Shown piece after piece: positions 1-8,536 of a DNA stretch of 38,624 nt; within the stretch, counting starts at the first letter, position 1; each line of letters begins with the position of its first letter. The notes beneath the pieces were generated by a model. It was not told where the DNA came from. It was given only the letters and a program-made list of their open reading frames with translations, and did not search any database. Position numbers and translations under genes: made by a program. Source of the DNA: Asaia bogorensis (GTDB taxonomy: Bacteria; Pseudomonadota; Alphaproteobacteria; CACIAM-22H2); NCBI GenBank assembly GCA_945901855.1, contig CAMDLT010000039.1, forward strand, positions 1 through 38,624, read 5' to 3'.

Positions 1-135
1 CTCGCCCTCGACCACGCCGCACAAGATTGCGTCTATCTTGCTGTCGCGCGCCAGCTGGGCATGCCGCTTGTCACGGCCGATGCCGTCTTCGCCCGCAAGG
101 CCCGCCGCAGGGGCGATGCAGTCGAGGTGCTCTGA
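1..135 (+). CDS. PIN-domain (VapC-like) toxin, C-terminal fragment
   Basis: An open frame runs from the window edge to a TGA at 133-135 and encodes the last 44 residues of a protein. It contains the segment DCVYLAVARQLGMPLVTAD followed by VFARKA. This matches the C-terminal part of PIN-domain ribonucleases of the VapC type: the D-C-x-Y helix, then L-V-T-A-D carrying a late metal-binding acidic residue. PIN toxins are Mg-dependent RNases usually paired with a small antitoxin gene just upstream, which would lie outside the window. The start is missing, so the size and antitoxin partner cannot be judged. The gene converges on rpsU and is separated from it by a hairpin terminator. Family assignment rests on about 40 residues. 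Confidence 0.75.
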   Translation, partial: LALDHAAQDCVYLAVARQLGMPLVTADAVFARKARRRGDAVEVL

Positions 136-142
136 ACACCAA

Positions 143-172
143 AAAGCCGCCGGGGCATCCCCAGGCGGCTTT
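143..172. terminator. Bidirectional hairpin terminator between the PIN gene and rpsU
   Basis: The arms AAAGCCGCC and GGCGGCTTT plus inner GGGG/CCCC form a stem of about 13 bp with one bulged A and a 3-nt loop. It is flanked by A-rich and T-rich ends, so it could terminate both convergent genes. Confidence 0.75.
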
Positions 173-205
173 GGCGTCGAAACGCTTGAAATCGGTCGTC
201 GAGGC

Positions 206-409
206 TTAGAAGCCTTCGCGCTCCAGACGCTTGCGCTGCAGCTTGCGCAGACGGCGAACGCCTTCGGCCTTCTCGCGCGCCTTCTTTTCCGAGGGCTTCT
301 CGAAATGGCGGCGCAGCTTCATTTCCCGGAAAATGCCCTCGCGCTGCATCTTTTTCTTGAGCGCGCGCAGGGCCTGGTCGACATTGTTGTCGCGAACGAT
401 GACTTGCAC
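206..409 (-). CDS. rpsU: 30S ribosomal protein S21
   Basis: Small basic protein of 67 residues that begins [18 protein letters not shown] and ends with a Lys/Arg-rich tail ([16 protein letters not shown]). This is the standard S21 pattern and length. S21 is a late-assembling 30S protein near the anti-Shine-Dalgarno region of 16S rRNA. I choose the GTG at 409 because the conserved family start (M/V-QVIVRDN) lies there and an AAAGGAG ribosome binding site ends about 10 bases upstream. The in-frame ATG at 430 overlaps that site and would add seven unconserved residues. The gene is divergent from def and the COQ9-family gene, an arrangement common in alphaproteobacteria. Confidence 0.95.
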   Translation of the reverse strand: MQVIVRDNNVDQALRALKKKMQREGIFREMKLRRHFEKPSEKKAREKAEGVRRLRKLQRKRLEREGF

Positions 410-595
410 GGGATCCGTGCTCCTTTCCAAAACCGTTTCAAGAGGTTAGGGGAATTTCGAAAAACCCGAAAGCGCTTTCGAAACCCGCCCGTTACCGACT
501 GAGCCGGGGCTTATAACATAGGGTTTGCGGGCTTGCAAAGCCTCGATTGGCCCCCTTTTCAGCCCTGCCCTTGCGTGCCATATGGTTGATCGACC

Positions 596-1126
596 ATGGC
601 CATTCTCAAAATCACCCGGATGGGGCACCCGATCCTGGCAATGCTTGCCGACCCGGTCGACGATCCGACCGATCCGGCGATTCGCGCACTTGCGGCCGAC
701 ATGATCGATACCATGGTGGATGCGCCGGGTACCGGCCTTGCAGCACCCCAGGTGCACGTGCCGTTGCGCGTGGTGGTGTTTTTTGTGCGCCCCGAACGTA
801 CGACCGGGATTGCGGGCGATACGCCCGTGGATTTGACCGTGCTGGTCAATCCGGTGCTCGAGCCGCAGGGCGAGACCACGAACGACGCGTTCGAGGGCTG
901 CCTGTCGGTGCCGGGCCTGACCGGCCGCGTGACGCGCTACACGCATTTGCGCTATCGCGGCTTCGATCTGGACGGCAAGCTTGTCGAGCGCACGGTGGCA
1001 GGTTTCCATGCGCGCGTCGTGCAGCACGAATGCGACCATCTGGACGGCATCGTGTATCCCCAGCGCATGGACGATCTGGGCCAACTCGGCTTCGTCGACG
1101 AAATGCGCAAACGCCAGGAGAAATGA
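596..1126 (+). CDS. def: Peptide deformylase
   Basis: This 176-aa cytoplasmic metalloenzyme removes the N-formyl group from nascent proteins. All three family motifs are present: GTGLAAPQ at residues 45-52, EGCLS at 100-104 (metal-ligand Cys102) and QHECDH at 143-148 (His144 and His148 ligands, Glu145 catalytic). Length is normal. It is followed after a single base by a COQ9-family gene, so the two are probably cotranscribed. It is divergent from rpsU. It is not beside fmt here, so it may be one of several deformylase genes in the genome; that is an inference. Confidence 0.95.
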   Translation: MAILKITRMGHPILAMLADPVDDPTDPAIRALAADMIDTMVDAPGTGLAAPQVHVPLRVVVFFVRPERTTGIAGDTPVDLTVLVNPVLEPQGETTNDAFEGCLSVPGLTGRVTRYTHLRYRGFDLDGKLVERTVAGFHARVVQHECDHLDGIVYPQRMDDLGQLGFVDEMRKRQEK

Positions 1127-1127
1127 C

Positions 1128-1790
1128 ATGGCTTTCGACCGCGACCTCGCGCGCGACCAAATCTGCCGGGCGGCGTTGCCGCATATCGCGTTCGACGGCT
1201 GGACCGGCGCCGTGCTCGCCCGCGCGGCCGAAGATGCGGGCTACGAGGCGCTGACGGCGCTGCGCGTCTTTCCGGGCGGCGCGATCGACGCGATCGAACA
1301 TTGGTGCGCCATGGCCGACCGCGCGATGGTCGAAGCCTGCGCCGACGATCCGGCGTTCGCTGCGCTCAAAGTGCGCGAGAAAATCGCGACCGCCATCCGC
1401 CGCCGTCTGGCGCCGCTGGCGGGCGATCGCGAGGCCGTGCGGCGCGCGCTTGGCGTGCTGGCTTTGCCGACGGGCGTTGGCGTGTCGTTGAAGACCGTTT
1501 GGCGCACGGTCGATGCGGTCTGGTACCTTGCGGGCGACACGGCGACGGATTTCAACTTCTATTCCAAGCGCGGTTTGGCGGCCGGGGTGTATTCGTCGAC
1601 GCTGCTGCATTGGCTCGACGACAAATCGGAAAACCAGGAAGACACCTGGCGCTTCCTCGACCGGCGCATCGCCAACGTCATGGCGATCCCCAAGGCGATG
1701 GCGGGGGTGCAGGCGCGCTTGGGCAAACTGCCGAACCCGCTGGCCCCGTTGCTGTCGCCGCTGCTGGCCCGCTTCAAGCGCGCGGGCTGA
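1128..1790 (+). CDS. COQ9-family protein (TIGR02396, rpsU-divergent family)
   Basis: This 220-aa protein belongs to the COQ9 family, whose alphaproteobacterial members were named for lying divergent to rpsU, exactly as here. The COQ9 signature appears as ALPHIAFDGWT near residue 15, a VFPGG segment, and a tryptophan-rich centre (TVDAVWYLAGDTATDFNFYS). Eukaryotic COQ9 is a lipid-binding, TetR-fold partner of the COQ7 hydroxylase in ubiquinone synthesis; the bacterial role is presumed similar. The start ATG follows the def stop by one base, and longer in-frame starts would run into def. The 3' end converges on purK with six bases between the stop codons and no terminator hairpin that I can see. 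Confidence 0.9.
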   Translation: MAFDRDLARDQICRAALPHIAFDGWTGAVLARAAEDAGYEALTALRVFPGGAIDAIEHWCAMADRAMVEACADDPAFAALKVREKIATAIRRRLAPLAGDREAVRRALGVLALPTGVGVSLKTVWRTVDAVWYLAGDTATDFNFYSKRGLAAGVYSSTLLHWLDDKSENQEDTWRFLDRRIANVMAIPKAMAGVQARLGKLPNPLAPLLSPLLARFKRAG

Positions 1791-1796
1791 AACGCC

Positions 1797-2894
1797 TCAG
1801 CGCGTTTTTTTCGACAGCCACGTGACATGGCCCATTTTGCGGCCCGGACGCGGGGTCGATTTGCCGTAAAGATGCGGGATCGCGCCGGGATCGTCGAGCA
1901 GCGCTGGCAGCGCCAGCACGTCGTCGCCGATCAGGTTTTTCATGCGCGCGTTGGAATGGCGCGCAGGATCGCCAAGCTTCAGCCCCGCGATCGCGCGCAC
2001 CAGCTGCTCGAACTGGCTGGCCTTGCACGCGTCGATCGTCCAATGGCCGGAATTGTGCGGGCGCGGCGCAAGCTCGTTGACCAGCAAGCGCCCCGCCCGC
2101 GTCACGAACATCTCGACCGCCAGCACGCCCACGAGATCGAGCTTCGCCGCAATATGGTGCGCGATCGCTTCGGCCTCGTGCGCGAGCCTTGGGGCAAGGC
2201 GCGCGGGCGCCAGCGTTTCGTCGAGGATATGGTTTTTGTGGCGGTTTTCGACCGGCACGTAGCACGCGACCTGCGCGCCCTTGGCACCTTTGCCGCGCGC
2301 GATCACGACCGAAATCTCCCGCTCGAAATCGACAAAACCTTCCAGAATGCCGACATTGCCCTTGAGCACGCCGAACGCGTCGTCGATCGGCGTTTTGGGG
2401 CCAAGCTTGATCTGGCCCTTGCCGTCATATCCCATGGTTGCAGTTTTTAGAACCGACGGGCGGCCGATATCGGCCAAGGCGCGCTCCAGATCGTTTCGCG
2501 TGCGCACGCGCAAAAAGGGCGCGGTCGCAACGCCGATGCGGTTGAGAAACGTCTTCTCGGCAATGCGATCCTGGCAGACGGCCAAAATTTTGGCCGAAGG
2601 ATGCAAGGCGGCGGCACTTTTGGCTGCGACCGCCGCAATGCCGGCAGCCGGGATATTTTCGAATTCGTAGGTCACGACGTCGCACGCCGCGAAAAAGCGC
2701 CTCAAGGCGGTATGATCGGCGTAGCTTGCGACCGTCGCGCGGTCGGAGACTTGGGCTGCGGGCGCATCCGGCTCGGGCCCGAAGGAATGCGTGCGATAGC
2801 CAAGCCGGGCTGCGGCAAGTGCCGTCATGCGGCCGAGCTGGCCGTTGCCAAAAATGCCGATCGTTGCACCCGGCGCCAGACGCTTGGTTTTCAT
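1797..2894 (-). CDS. purK: N5-carboxyaminoimidazole ribonucleotide synthase
   Basis: This 365-aa ATP-grasp enzyme makes N5-CAIR from AIR, bicarbonate and ATP in purine synthesis. The N-terminal nucleotide-fold motif [12 protein letters not shown], the YEFENIP segment, [12 protein letters not shown] in the ATP-grasp lid and [18 protein letters not shown] near the active site are all standard PurK features. The start ATG overlaps the purE stop codon (ATGA), so translation is coupled to purE. PurK hands its product directly to PurE. No frameshift or missing catalytic segment is apparent. Confidence 0.96.
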   Translation of the reverse strand: MKTKRLAPGATIGIFGNGQLGRMTALAAARLGYRTHSFGPEPDAPAAQVSDRATVASYADHTALRRFFAACDVVTYEFENIPAAGIAAVAAKSAAALHPSAKILAVCQDRIAEKTFLNRIGVATAPFLRVRTRNDLERALADIGRPSVLKTATMGYDGKGQIKLGPKTPIDDAFGVLKGNVGILEGFVDFEREISVVIARGKGAKGAQVACYVPVENRHKNHILDETLAPARLAPRLAHEAEAIAHHIAAKLDLVGVLAVEMFVTRAGRLLVNELAPRPHNSGHWTIDACKASQFEQLVRAIAGLKLGDPARHSNARMKNLIGDDVLALPALLDDPGAIPHLYGKSTPRPGRKMGHVTWLSKKTR

Positions 2895-3379
2895 CGGGCG
2901 GGCTTGCGTTTGATTTTGGCAGTTTGCGCCGCCCGAAATTTGTCGAGCGCAACCGCCACTTTGGGATCGTGCAGGGCGATGACGGCGGCAGCGAGCAGGC
3001 CCGCGTTGGTTGCCCCCGCCTTGCCGATCGCAAGCGTGCCGACAGGAATGCCCGCCGGCATCTGGGCGATCGACAGCAACGAATCGAGCCCTTTGAGGGC
3101 ACGCGATTCGACCGGCACGCCGAATACGGGCAGGCGCGTCAGCGCCGCCGCCATGCCCGGCAGGTGCGCAGCCCCCCCCGCCCCGGCCACGATGCAGGCC
3201 AGCCCGCGCGAAACCGCCGCGCCCGCGTAGTCGTAGAGACGCTTTGGCGTGCGATGCGCCGACACGATGTTGGTTTCGTGCGCGACGCCAAGCTGATCGA
3301 GAATTTCGGCGGTATGGCGCATGGTTTCCCAGTCCGACTGGCTGCCCATGATGATCCCAACCAACGGCTTTTTGGCCAT
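2891..3379 (-). CDS. purE: N5-carboxyaminoimidazole ribonucleotide mutase
   Basis: This 162-aa class I PurE converts N5-CAIR to CAIR. Diagnostic segments are MGSQSDW near the N-terminus, SAHRTPKRL with the catalytic His, [10 protein letters not shown], and [19 protein letters not shown]. Length matches bacterial PurE. It is the first gene of a purE-purK operon joined by a four-base overlap, and it is divergent from a diguanylate cyclase gene with about 140 bases between. I see no clear riboswitch or PurR-type operator in that gap. Confidence 0.96.
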   Translation of the reverse strand: MAKKPLVGIIMGSQSDWETMRHTAEILDQLGVAHETNIVSAHRTPKRLYDYAGAAVSRGLACIVAGAGGAAHLPGMAAALTRLPVFGVPVESRALKGLDSLLSIAQMPAGIPVGTLAIGKAGATNAGLLAAAVIALHDPKVAVALDKFRAAQTAKIKRKPAR

Positions 3380-3520
3380 GCTTGCGCGTACTCCCCGATC
3401 TTTCGCCCGCGAAAGGGCGCACTATAGATTCCCACCCCCGGCCAGGGGAAGAACGATGCGTCTTTTTCGCGATTTCTGTGCTATTTCTCTGGGACGAAAG
3501 CGCGTCTTTGCGGCAAACAA

Positions 3521-4261
3521 ATGAAAATCGGCGATCCTCCTCGAACTCAAGGTCTGGGAACCGTCGCGGCAACGCGGCGCACCGACACGCCCACGCGCCC
3601 CGGCGGCGGCCCGACGGCGGGCGTGCGCTCGCCGCTCGACGTTGCCCAAGTCATGGGCATCCCGGAGGCCGAGTTTACGCCCAAGGTGCGCGACGCAATC
3701 ATGCGTCTGATGGGCGAGGTCGACAAACTGCGCCGCGAAGCCGCCCAAGCCAACGCGCGCAGCGCGCATCTGGAACGCCTTGCCGACCAGGACAGCCTCA
3801 TTCCGGTTTTCAACCGCCGCGCCTTCGTGCGCGAGTTGGGCCGCATGCAGTCGTTCGCCGAACGCTACGACCAGCCGTCGAGCCTCGTCTATTTCGATGC
3901 CAACGGCCTCAAGAACGTCAACGACACGCACGGCCACGCGGCAGGCGACGCGCTGCTGGCGCATATCGCGCGCGTGCTGGTCGCCAACGTGCGCGACACC
4001 GACGTGGTCGGCCGGTTGGGCGGCGACGAATTCGGCGTGATTTTGACCTACATGGACAAGCCGTTGGCCGACGAAAAAGCCGCCTCCCTTGCCCAGCGCG
4101 TCGAGGAAAGCGCGCTCGATTGGCGGGGCGTTGCGATCCGCCCGTCGGTCGCGTGGGGCGTCTATACGTTTCGCGGCGGCGACGACATCGCGCGCTTGCT
4201 GGAAAGCGCCGACCGCGAAATGTACGAACGCAAGCGCGACGCCAAACGCGGCACGCCGTAG
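3521..4261 (+). CDS. Diguanylate cyclase (GGDEF domain)
   Basis: This 246-aa protein has about 85 N-terminal residues without a recognisable sensor, including a predicted helical stretch (VRDAIMRLMGEVDKLRREAA), followed by one GGDEF domain. The catalytic motif GGDEF is intact at 167-171. The metal/nucleotide segment FDANGLKNVNDTHGHAAGD is present. An RxxD product-inhibition site (Arg158-Asp161) lies at the canonical spacing before the motif. It should therefore make c-di-GMP and be feedback inhibited. There are no membrane segments, so it is likely cytoplasmic. Two PilZ genes later in the window could be receptors for the same messenger, though nothing links them directly. Confidence 0.9.
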   Translation: MKIGDPPRTQGLGTVAATRRTDTPTRPGGGPTAGVRSPLDVAQVMGIPEAEFTPKVRDAIMRLMGEVDKLRREAAQANARSAHLERLADQDSLIPVFNRRAFVRELGRMQSFAERYDQPSSLVYFDANGLKNVNDTHGHAAGDALLAHIARVLVANVRDTDVVGRLGGDEFGVILTYMDKPLADEKAASLAQRVEESALDWRGVAIRPSVAWGVYTFRGGDDIARLLESADREMYERKRDAKRGTP

Positions 4262-4271
4262 GGCCGGACGA

Positions 4272-4478
4272 TCAGGCGATAATATCGGGCAGCAATTGGC
4301 TTTCCAGCCGCGCCATCTGGTCTTTGAGGACAAGTTTGCGCTTCTTCAGGCGCTGGACCTGCAGCATGTCGGTCGTGCTGCTTTCGGCGAGCCTGGCAAT
4401 TACTTCGTCCAGATCGCGATGCGCGCTTTGCAGCTCGGCGATCTGGCGGCGGATTTCTTCGAACAGCGGATCGTCCAT
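4272..4478 (-). CDS. YdcH/DUF465-family small protein (copy 1)
   Basis: A 68-aa protein starting MDDPLFEEIRRQIAELQSAH. It is an antiparallel helical hairpin type with a hydrophobic heptad pattern and the family motif LKKRKLVLKDQMARLE near the C-terminus, which identifies the DUF465 (YdcH) family. Function is unknown. The family is small, soluble and coiled-coil-like. It converges on the GGDEF gene with 10 bases between stops. Its start faces the start of the TIGR02444 gene only 23 bases away, so the two divergent genes must share an unusually tight promoter region or one of them starts further downstream. Confidence 0.85.
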   Translation of the reverse strand: MDDPLFEEIRRQIAELQSAHRDLDEVIARLAESSTTDMLQVQRLKKRKLVLKDQMARLESQLLPDIIA

Positions 4479-4501
4479 CGACGCCAGAGCCGGAAAAACA
4501 G

Positions 4502-5017
4502 ATGCCAAACAGGAAACGCACTGTAGCAGCAAAACCCGCGGGGCGGAACCGCGCTCTGTGGCCGTTTGCGCTGCGTCTTTACGGCCAGGCGGGCGTCGCG
4601 GACGCGTTTTTGGAACTCCAGGACAAACACGGCGCCGACGTGCCGCTGCTGCTGGCGGCGCTGTGGCATGGCGCCAGTGCGCGCGGCATTTTGAGCGCCG
4701 CCCAGAGCCGCGAATGGCAGCGCATTTCGGCGCGCTGGCAGGACGACATCGTGGCGCCGCTGCGCCGCGCAAGGCGCGCGCTCAAACCGCTCGAAGCCGA
4801 TGCGGGCGCCAAGCGTTTGCGCGCCCGCGTCAAACGCGCCGAACTGGACGCCGAGCGGCTGCAACTGCGCCTGCTGGAAATGCGCGCAAGCCCGCCCGCA
4901 CCTGCGCCCGCAAACGCGGCCAGATGCGTTGGCGATGCCAGAACCAATCTGCGGCTCTTCTTAAAAAGCGGCAAAACTGCGGCGGCCGTCGAAAAAATAA
5001 TTTCGGCCCTTGACTGA
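4502..5017 (+). CDS. TIGR02444-family protein
   Basis: A 171-aa soluble protein. The segment LWPFALRLYGQAGVADAFLELQ near residue 19, then DVPLLLAALWHG, is characteristic of the TIGR02444 (DUF2390) family of unknown function, found mainly in proteobacteria. The rest is Arg/Ala-rich and probably all-helical. The first 18 residues are basic and not conserved, so translation might begin slightly later, although no better start codon with a ribosome binding site is visible. It sits between two divergently oriented YdcH-like genes. Confidence 0.8.
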   Translation: MPNRKRTVAAKPAGRNRALWPFALRLYGQAGVADAFLELQDKHGADVPLLLAALWHGASARGILSAAQSREWQRISARWQDDIVAPLRRARRALKPLEADAGAKRLRARVKRAELDAERLQLRLLEMRASPPAPAPANAARCVGDARTNLRLFLKSGKTAAAVEKIISALD

Positions 5018-5077
5018 GCGCCTTGAAATCAAGGTCATGCCTCGCAATTTTTGAAAAATTACAATCTATCGTACACA

Positions 5078-5148
5078 AAGCGTACGCCCGTACGCTTGCG
5101 CACGTTTTTGCCGAGGCTTAGGCTTGTGACGGTTCGATTACGGAACCG
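5078..5148. promoter_or_regulatory. Two inverted repeats in the leader of the second ydcH-like gene
   Basis: A palindrome with arms AAGCGTACG and CGTACGCTT (2-base centre) lies at 5078-5097. A second inverted repeat, CGGTTC with GAACCG (7-base loop), lies at 5130-5148. Both fall in the 160-base gap before the ydcH-like start at 5180, where an operator or mRNA hairpin would act. No protein is assigned to them, and promoter boxes are not convincing. Confidence 0.4.
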
Positions 5149-5179
5149 ATGTCTTGTGAAGCCGAAGGAGGTTGGGAAA

Positions 5180-5344
5180 ATGCCAAAATCCGATCGCGTC
5201 CGCTCGCTGCAAGCCAAACACGCCAAATTGGAATCCGAACTTACGCACGAGGAAGCAAGGCCGATGCCCAACGGGGTTATCGTTGCCTCCCTCAAAAAAG
5301 AAAAACTTCGATTGAAAGACGAAATGATCCGCATGTCGGGCTGA
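5180..5344 (+). CDS. YdcH/DUF465-family small protein (copy 2)
   Basis: A 54-aa protein, short for the family, with the hallmark C-terminal segment ASLKKEKLRLKDEMIRM and the HAKLESELTHEEARP segment that precedes it in DUF465 proteins. A strong AAGGAGG ribosome binding site lies nine bases before the ATG, which fixes the start. It resembles the other small protein at 4272-4478 (both end in K-LKDxM-R) and is a likely paralogue. Its leader contains two inverted repeats, so it may be separately regulated. Function unknown. Confidence 0.85.
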   Translation: MPKSDRVRSLQAKHAKLESELTHEEARPMPNGVIVASLKKEKLRLKDEMIRMSG

Positions 5345-5455
5345 AGCCGAGCCCTTGCGGCCCCGCCGTCCTGCCAAAACCGGCGCTCGATCGTTGGGAA
5401 TGGCGGGCGGCGGCGAGCGCCGCTTGACCCGCTTTCGCGAACCACGCTTCCGGTG

Positions 5456-7093
5456 CTAGAGCGCCTTCGCGCGTTCGCGCAGCAGAAATTTTTGGATCTT
5501 GCCGGTCGAGGTTTTGGGCAGCGGGCCGAAGACGACGTGCTTGGGCACTTTGAAATGGGCGAGATGCTCGCGCGCGAACGCAACGACTTCGCTTGCGGCC
5601 AGCGTGCGACCGTCTTTGAGTGCGACGAACGCGCACGGCGTTTCGCCCCATTTTTCGTCGGGCCGCGCGACCACGGCCGCTTCCAGAATGTCGGGATGGC
5701 GATAGAGCGCGCTCTCGACCTCGATGGTCGAGATGTTTTCGCCGCCCGAAATGATGATGTCCTTCGAGCGATCCTTGAGTTCGACGTAGCCGTCTTGATG
5801 CATGACGCCAAGATCGCCCGTGCGGAACCAGCCGCCCTTGAACGCTTTTTTGGTCGCGACGGGATTTTTGAAATAGCCCTTCATCACGATGTTGCCGCGC
5901 ATGAAGACCTCGCCCATCGTCCGGCCGTCGCTGGGCACGGGACGCAGCGTTTTTTCGTCGGCCACCATCAGCCCTTCGAGCATCGGATAGCGCACGCCCT
6001 GGCGCGCTTTTTTCGCGGCCGCGTCGGCAGGGGCCAGCGCGTTCCATTCGTCGTGCCACGCGCACACGACGGCCGGCCCGTAAACTTCGGTCAAGCCGTA
6101 GACATGCGTGATGTGGAAGCCCATGCGCTCCATTTTTTCGATGACGGCGGCGGGCGGCGGCGCTGCGGCCGTCATGATTTCGACCACGTGGCTCGGGTCC
6201 TGGCGCAGATTTTCGGGCGCGTTGATAAGCATGTTCATCACGATGGGCGCGCCGCACATGTGCATGACGCCGCGTTCTTTGATTGCGGCGAAGATGTTCG
6301 GCGCGTCGATGCGGCGCAGGCACACGTTGGTGCCCGCCATGGCCGCGATCGTCCACGGGAAACACCAGCCGTTGCAATGGAACATCGGCAAGGTCCACAG
6401 ATAGACCGGGTGGTGCGCGAGGTTCCAGACCATCGTGTTGGAAACGGCGTTCAGATAGGCGCCGCGATGGTGGTAGACGACGCCCTTGGGATCGCCCGTG
6501 GTGCCCGACGTGTAGTTGAGGGCGAGCGCGTCCCATTCGTCGCGGATTTTGAGCGGCACAAAATCCGCATCGCCGCCCGCAACAAACGCTTCGTACTCGA
6601 CCTTGCCAAGACGCTTGCCGCCGGGCCCTTCTGGGTCGGCGATATCGACGACCAGGGGCTTGCGTTTGGCAAGCTTCAACGCGGCGGCGATCACGGGCGC
6701 GAATTCGGTATCGGCCAGCAGCAGTTTGGTTTCGCCGTGGTCGATCTGAAAGGCGAGCGTCGCGGCATCCAGGCGCACGTTCATGGCGTTCAGCACCGCG
6801 CCCGCCATCGGCACGCCGAAGGCGCATTCGTAGGCGGCGGGAATGTTGGGCGCCATCAGCGCCACCGTATCGCCGCGTTTGACCCCGGCTTTGGCAAGGG
6901 CGCTTGCCAGCCGCTTGCAGCGCGCATGCGTCTGGGCCCAGTTGCGCTTGATCTTGCCGTGCACGATCGCGGTGCGTTTGGGCCACACGGCAGCCGCGCG
7001 CGCAAGGAACCCCACCGGCGACAGCGGCTCGTAATTGGCCGCGTTGCGTTCGAGGCCCGATTCCCATTTGCCGGGTTTTGTGCGCGGCGCCAT
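5456..7093 (-). CDS. Acyl-CoA synthetase (AMP-forming; AlkK/DmdB-like)
   Basis: A 545-aa ANL-superfamily enzyme that activates a carboxylic acid with ATP and CoA. The P-loop-like A3 motif YTSGTTGDPKG is at 194-204, followed by VVYHHRGAYLNA. HVYGLTEVYGP, GWFRTGDLG, KDIIISGGENIS and the C-terminal STGKIQKF with the adenylation Lys are all present. The pattern around the A3 motif and the short N-terminal lead resemble medium-chain and methylmercaptopropionate CoA ligases, but substrate cannot be read from sequence. It lies 11 bases downstream of the DUF3422 gene on the same strand, so the two are probably cotranscribed. Confidence 0.92.
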   Translation of the reverse strand: MAPRTKPGKWESGLERNAANYEPLSPVGFLARAAAVWPKRTAIVHGKIKRNWAQTHARCKRLASALAKAGVKRGDTVALMAPNIPAAYECAFGVPMAGAVLNAMNVRLDAATLAFQIDHGETKLLLADTEFAPVIAAALKLAKRKPLVVDIADPEGPGGKRLGKVEYEAFVAGGDADFVPLKIRDEWDALALNYTSGTTGDPKGVVYHHRGAYLNAVSNTMVWNLAHHPVYLWTLPMFHCNGWCFPWTIAAMAGTNVCLRRIDAPNIFAAIKERGVMHMCGAPIVMNMLINAPENLRQDPSHVVEIMTAAAPPPAAVIEKMERMGFHITHVYGLTEVYGPAVVCAWHDEWNALAPADAAAKKARQGVRYPMLEGLMVADEKTLRPVPSDGRTMGEVFMRGNIVMKGYFKNPVATKKAFKGGWFRTGDLGVMHQDGYVELKDRSKDIIISGGENISTIEVESALYRHPDILEAAVVARPDEKWGETPCAFVALKDGRTLAASEVVAFAREHLAHFKVPKHVVFGPLPKTSTGKIQKFLLRERAKAL

Positions 7094-7104
7094 TTGCTTG
7101 GTTC

Positions 7105-8394
7105 CTATTTGCGTTCGTCTTTTTCGATCGATTTGCGGAAGCGCCGCAGGCCAAGCCACACGGCGAACCCGACGAGCGGTATGGCAAAGCCTGTCGCGAT
7201 GTCCTTGTCGACGCGCAAGCCCGCCGTTTCGACCGCGCGCGCGCCGTACGCGACCAGCCCCACCATGTAGTAGGTGATCGCCGCGACCGACAGGCCTTCG
7301 ACCGTCTGCTGCAGGCGCAGTTGCAGGCGCGCGCGCCGATCCATCGAGCCCAGCAGTTCCTGGTTCTGCGCTTCGACGGCCAGATCCACGCGCGTGCGCA
7401 GCAAGGCGACCGCGCGCGTCAGGCGCTCGGACATTTGGCGCAATCGTTCCGCCGTCGCCTGGCAGGTGCGCATGGCGGGCGCAAACCGGCGTTCGAGAAA
7501 TTCGCGGTAGGTTTGCAGACCCTCGATGCGTTCTTCGCGCAGTTCCTGCGTGCGATGGCCGACCAGTTCGGCATAGGCCGTGCCGGCCGCGAAGCGAAAC
7601 GCCGATGCCGCCGTCGCCTGCTCGATGCGGCCCGCCAGATTGCTGAGCCGGTCGAGCAACGCGCGCTGCTCGGCCAGATGCTGGACGTTCGGCATCGCGT
7701 CCATGATCGCCAGCAATTCGCGGTCGACCGCGCCGATTTTGGGACCGATTTCGCGCGCCATCGGCAAGGCCAGCATCGCCATCGTGCGGTAGGTTTCGAT
7801 TTCCAGCAGCCGCTGCACAAGGCGCCCGCTTTGGCGCGTGCCAAGCCCGTGGTCCTGCACCACGATGCGCGCGAAACCGTCCGGATGCAGGCGAAAATCG
7901 GTCCACGCGGTGGCTGCGCGCCCCGCGACCACGCTGCCGACCAGATAGTCGGCATGCAACCATTCGCCGAGTTCCTCGGTCGTGGGGTCGCTGGCGGAGC
8001 GCGCCAGAATAGCGACATGCACGGCCACCAGCCGTTCGCCCGGAATGGCGGCGACCCAGTCGGGCGGCGCAAGATCGATGGCGTTCTGCGCAAAGGGCGT
8101 GGCGAACGTGCCCGCTTTCAAAAACGTCCAGGTGCAGAACTCGGTATGGCGCTCCCATTTGAGCCGATAGCCGTCAAGCTCGGCGACAAAATGGTTGGCG
8201 CCGGGCGGCGGATAGGCAGCCCCGTAGCGCTGGCACAAAGCGATCAGATGGGCATGGTCCGCCGCCGCCCCCTGCTCGCCCGACGTCATGGCAAGATGCG
8301 AGGCGCGCTCGGGCGCCGCCAGCGCCAAAAACGGCCGCGCATGGACTTCGTTGGCCAGCGCCAGGCGCAGCGGATGGTCGGGAGATTGGTCCAT
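7105..8394 (-). CDS. DUF3422-family membrane protein
   Basis: A 429-aa protein. The opening HPLRLALANEVHARPFLAL and the following AHLIALCQRYG segment are typical of the DUF3422 family, whose function is not established. A large soluble helical region is followed by two C-terminal membrane segments (about GLSVAAITYYMVGLVAYGA and IATGFAIPLVGFAVWLGL). It resembles CorA-like topology in outline, which is only an analogy. I choose the ATG at 8394, which has GAGG nine bases before it; a TTG eight codons earlier is a weaker alternative. It is divergent from tldD and upstream of the acyl-CoA synthetase. Confidence 0.85.
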   Translation of the reverse strand: MDQSPDHPLRLALANEVHARPFLALAAPERASHLAMTSGEQGAAADHAHLIALCQRYGAAYPPPGANHFVAELDGYRLKWERHTEFCTWTFLKAGTFATPFAQNAIDLAPPDWVAAIPGERLVAVHVAILARSASDPTTEELGEWLHADYLVGSVVAGRAATAWTDFRLHPDGFARIVVQDHGLGTRQSGRLVQRLLEIETYRTMAMLALPMAREIGPKIGAVDRELLAIMDAMPNVQHLAEQRALLDRLSNLAGRIEQATAASAFRFAAGTAYAELVGHRTQELREERIEGLQTYREFLERRFAPAMRTCQATAERLRQMSERLTRAVALLRTRVDLAVEAQNQELLGSMDRRARLQLRLQQTVEGLSVAAITYYMVGLVAYGARAVETAGLRVDKDIATGFAIPLVGFAVWLGLRRFRKSIEKDERK

Positions 8395-8536
8395 GCGCGC
8401 GAATCCTCGAAGAAACAATGCTCCCCCCGTTTATGCAATATCCGGGCACGACTGGCTAGCAGCGCCGATTTGGAAATTGTCCCCGAACCGCCTATATTGT
8501 TCGCAAGACGTCCTTTTGCCGGAGTTTGCCTGCCCG

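Noticed and set aside
5412-5425. Hairpin GCGGC/GCCGC between the second ydcH-like gene and the acyl-CoA synthetase gene as a terminator
   Set aside because: The stem is only five pairs and has no T-run, which is expected by chance in such GC-rich sequence.
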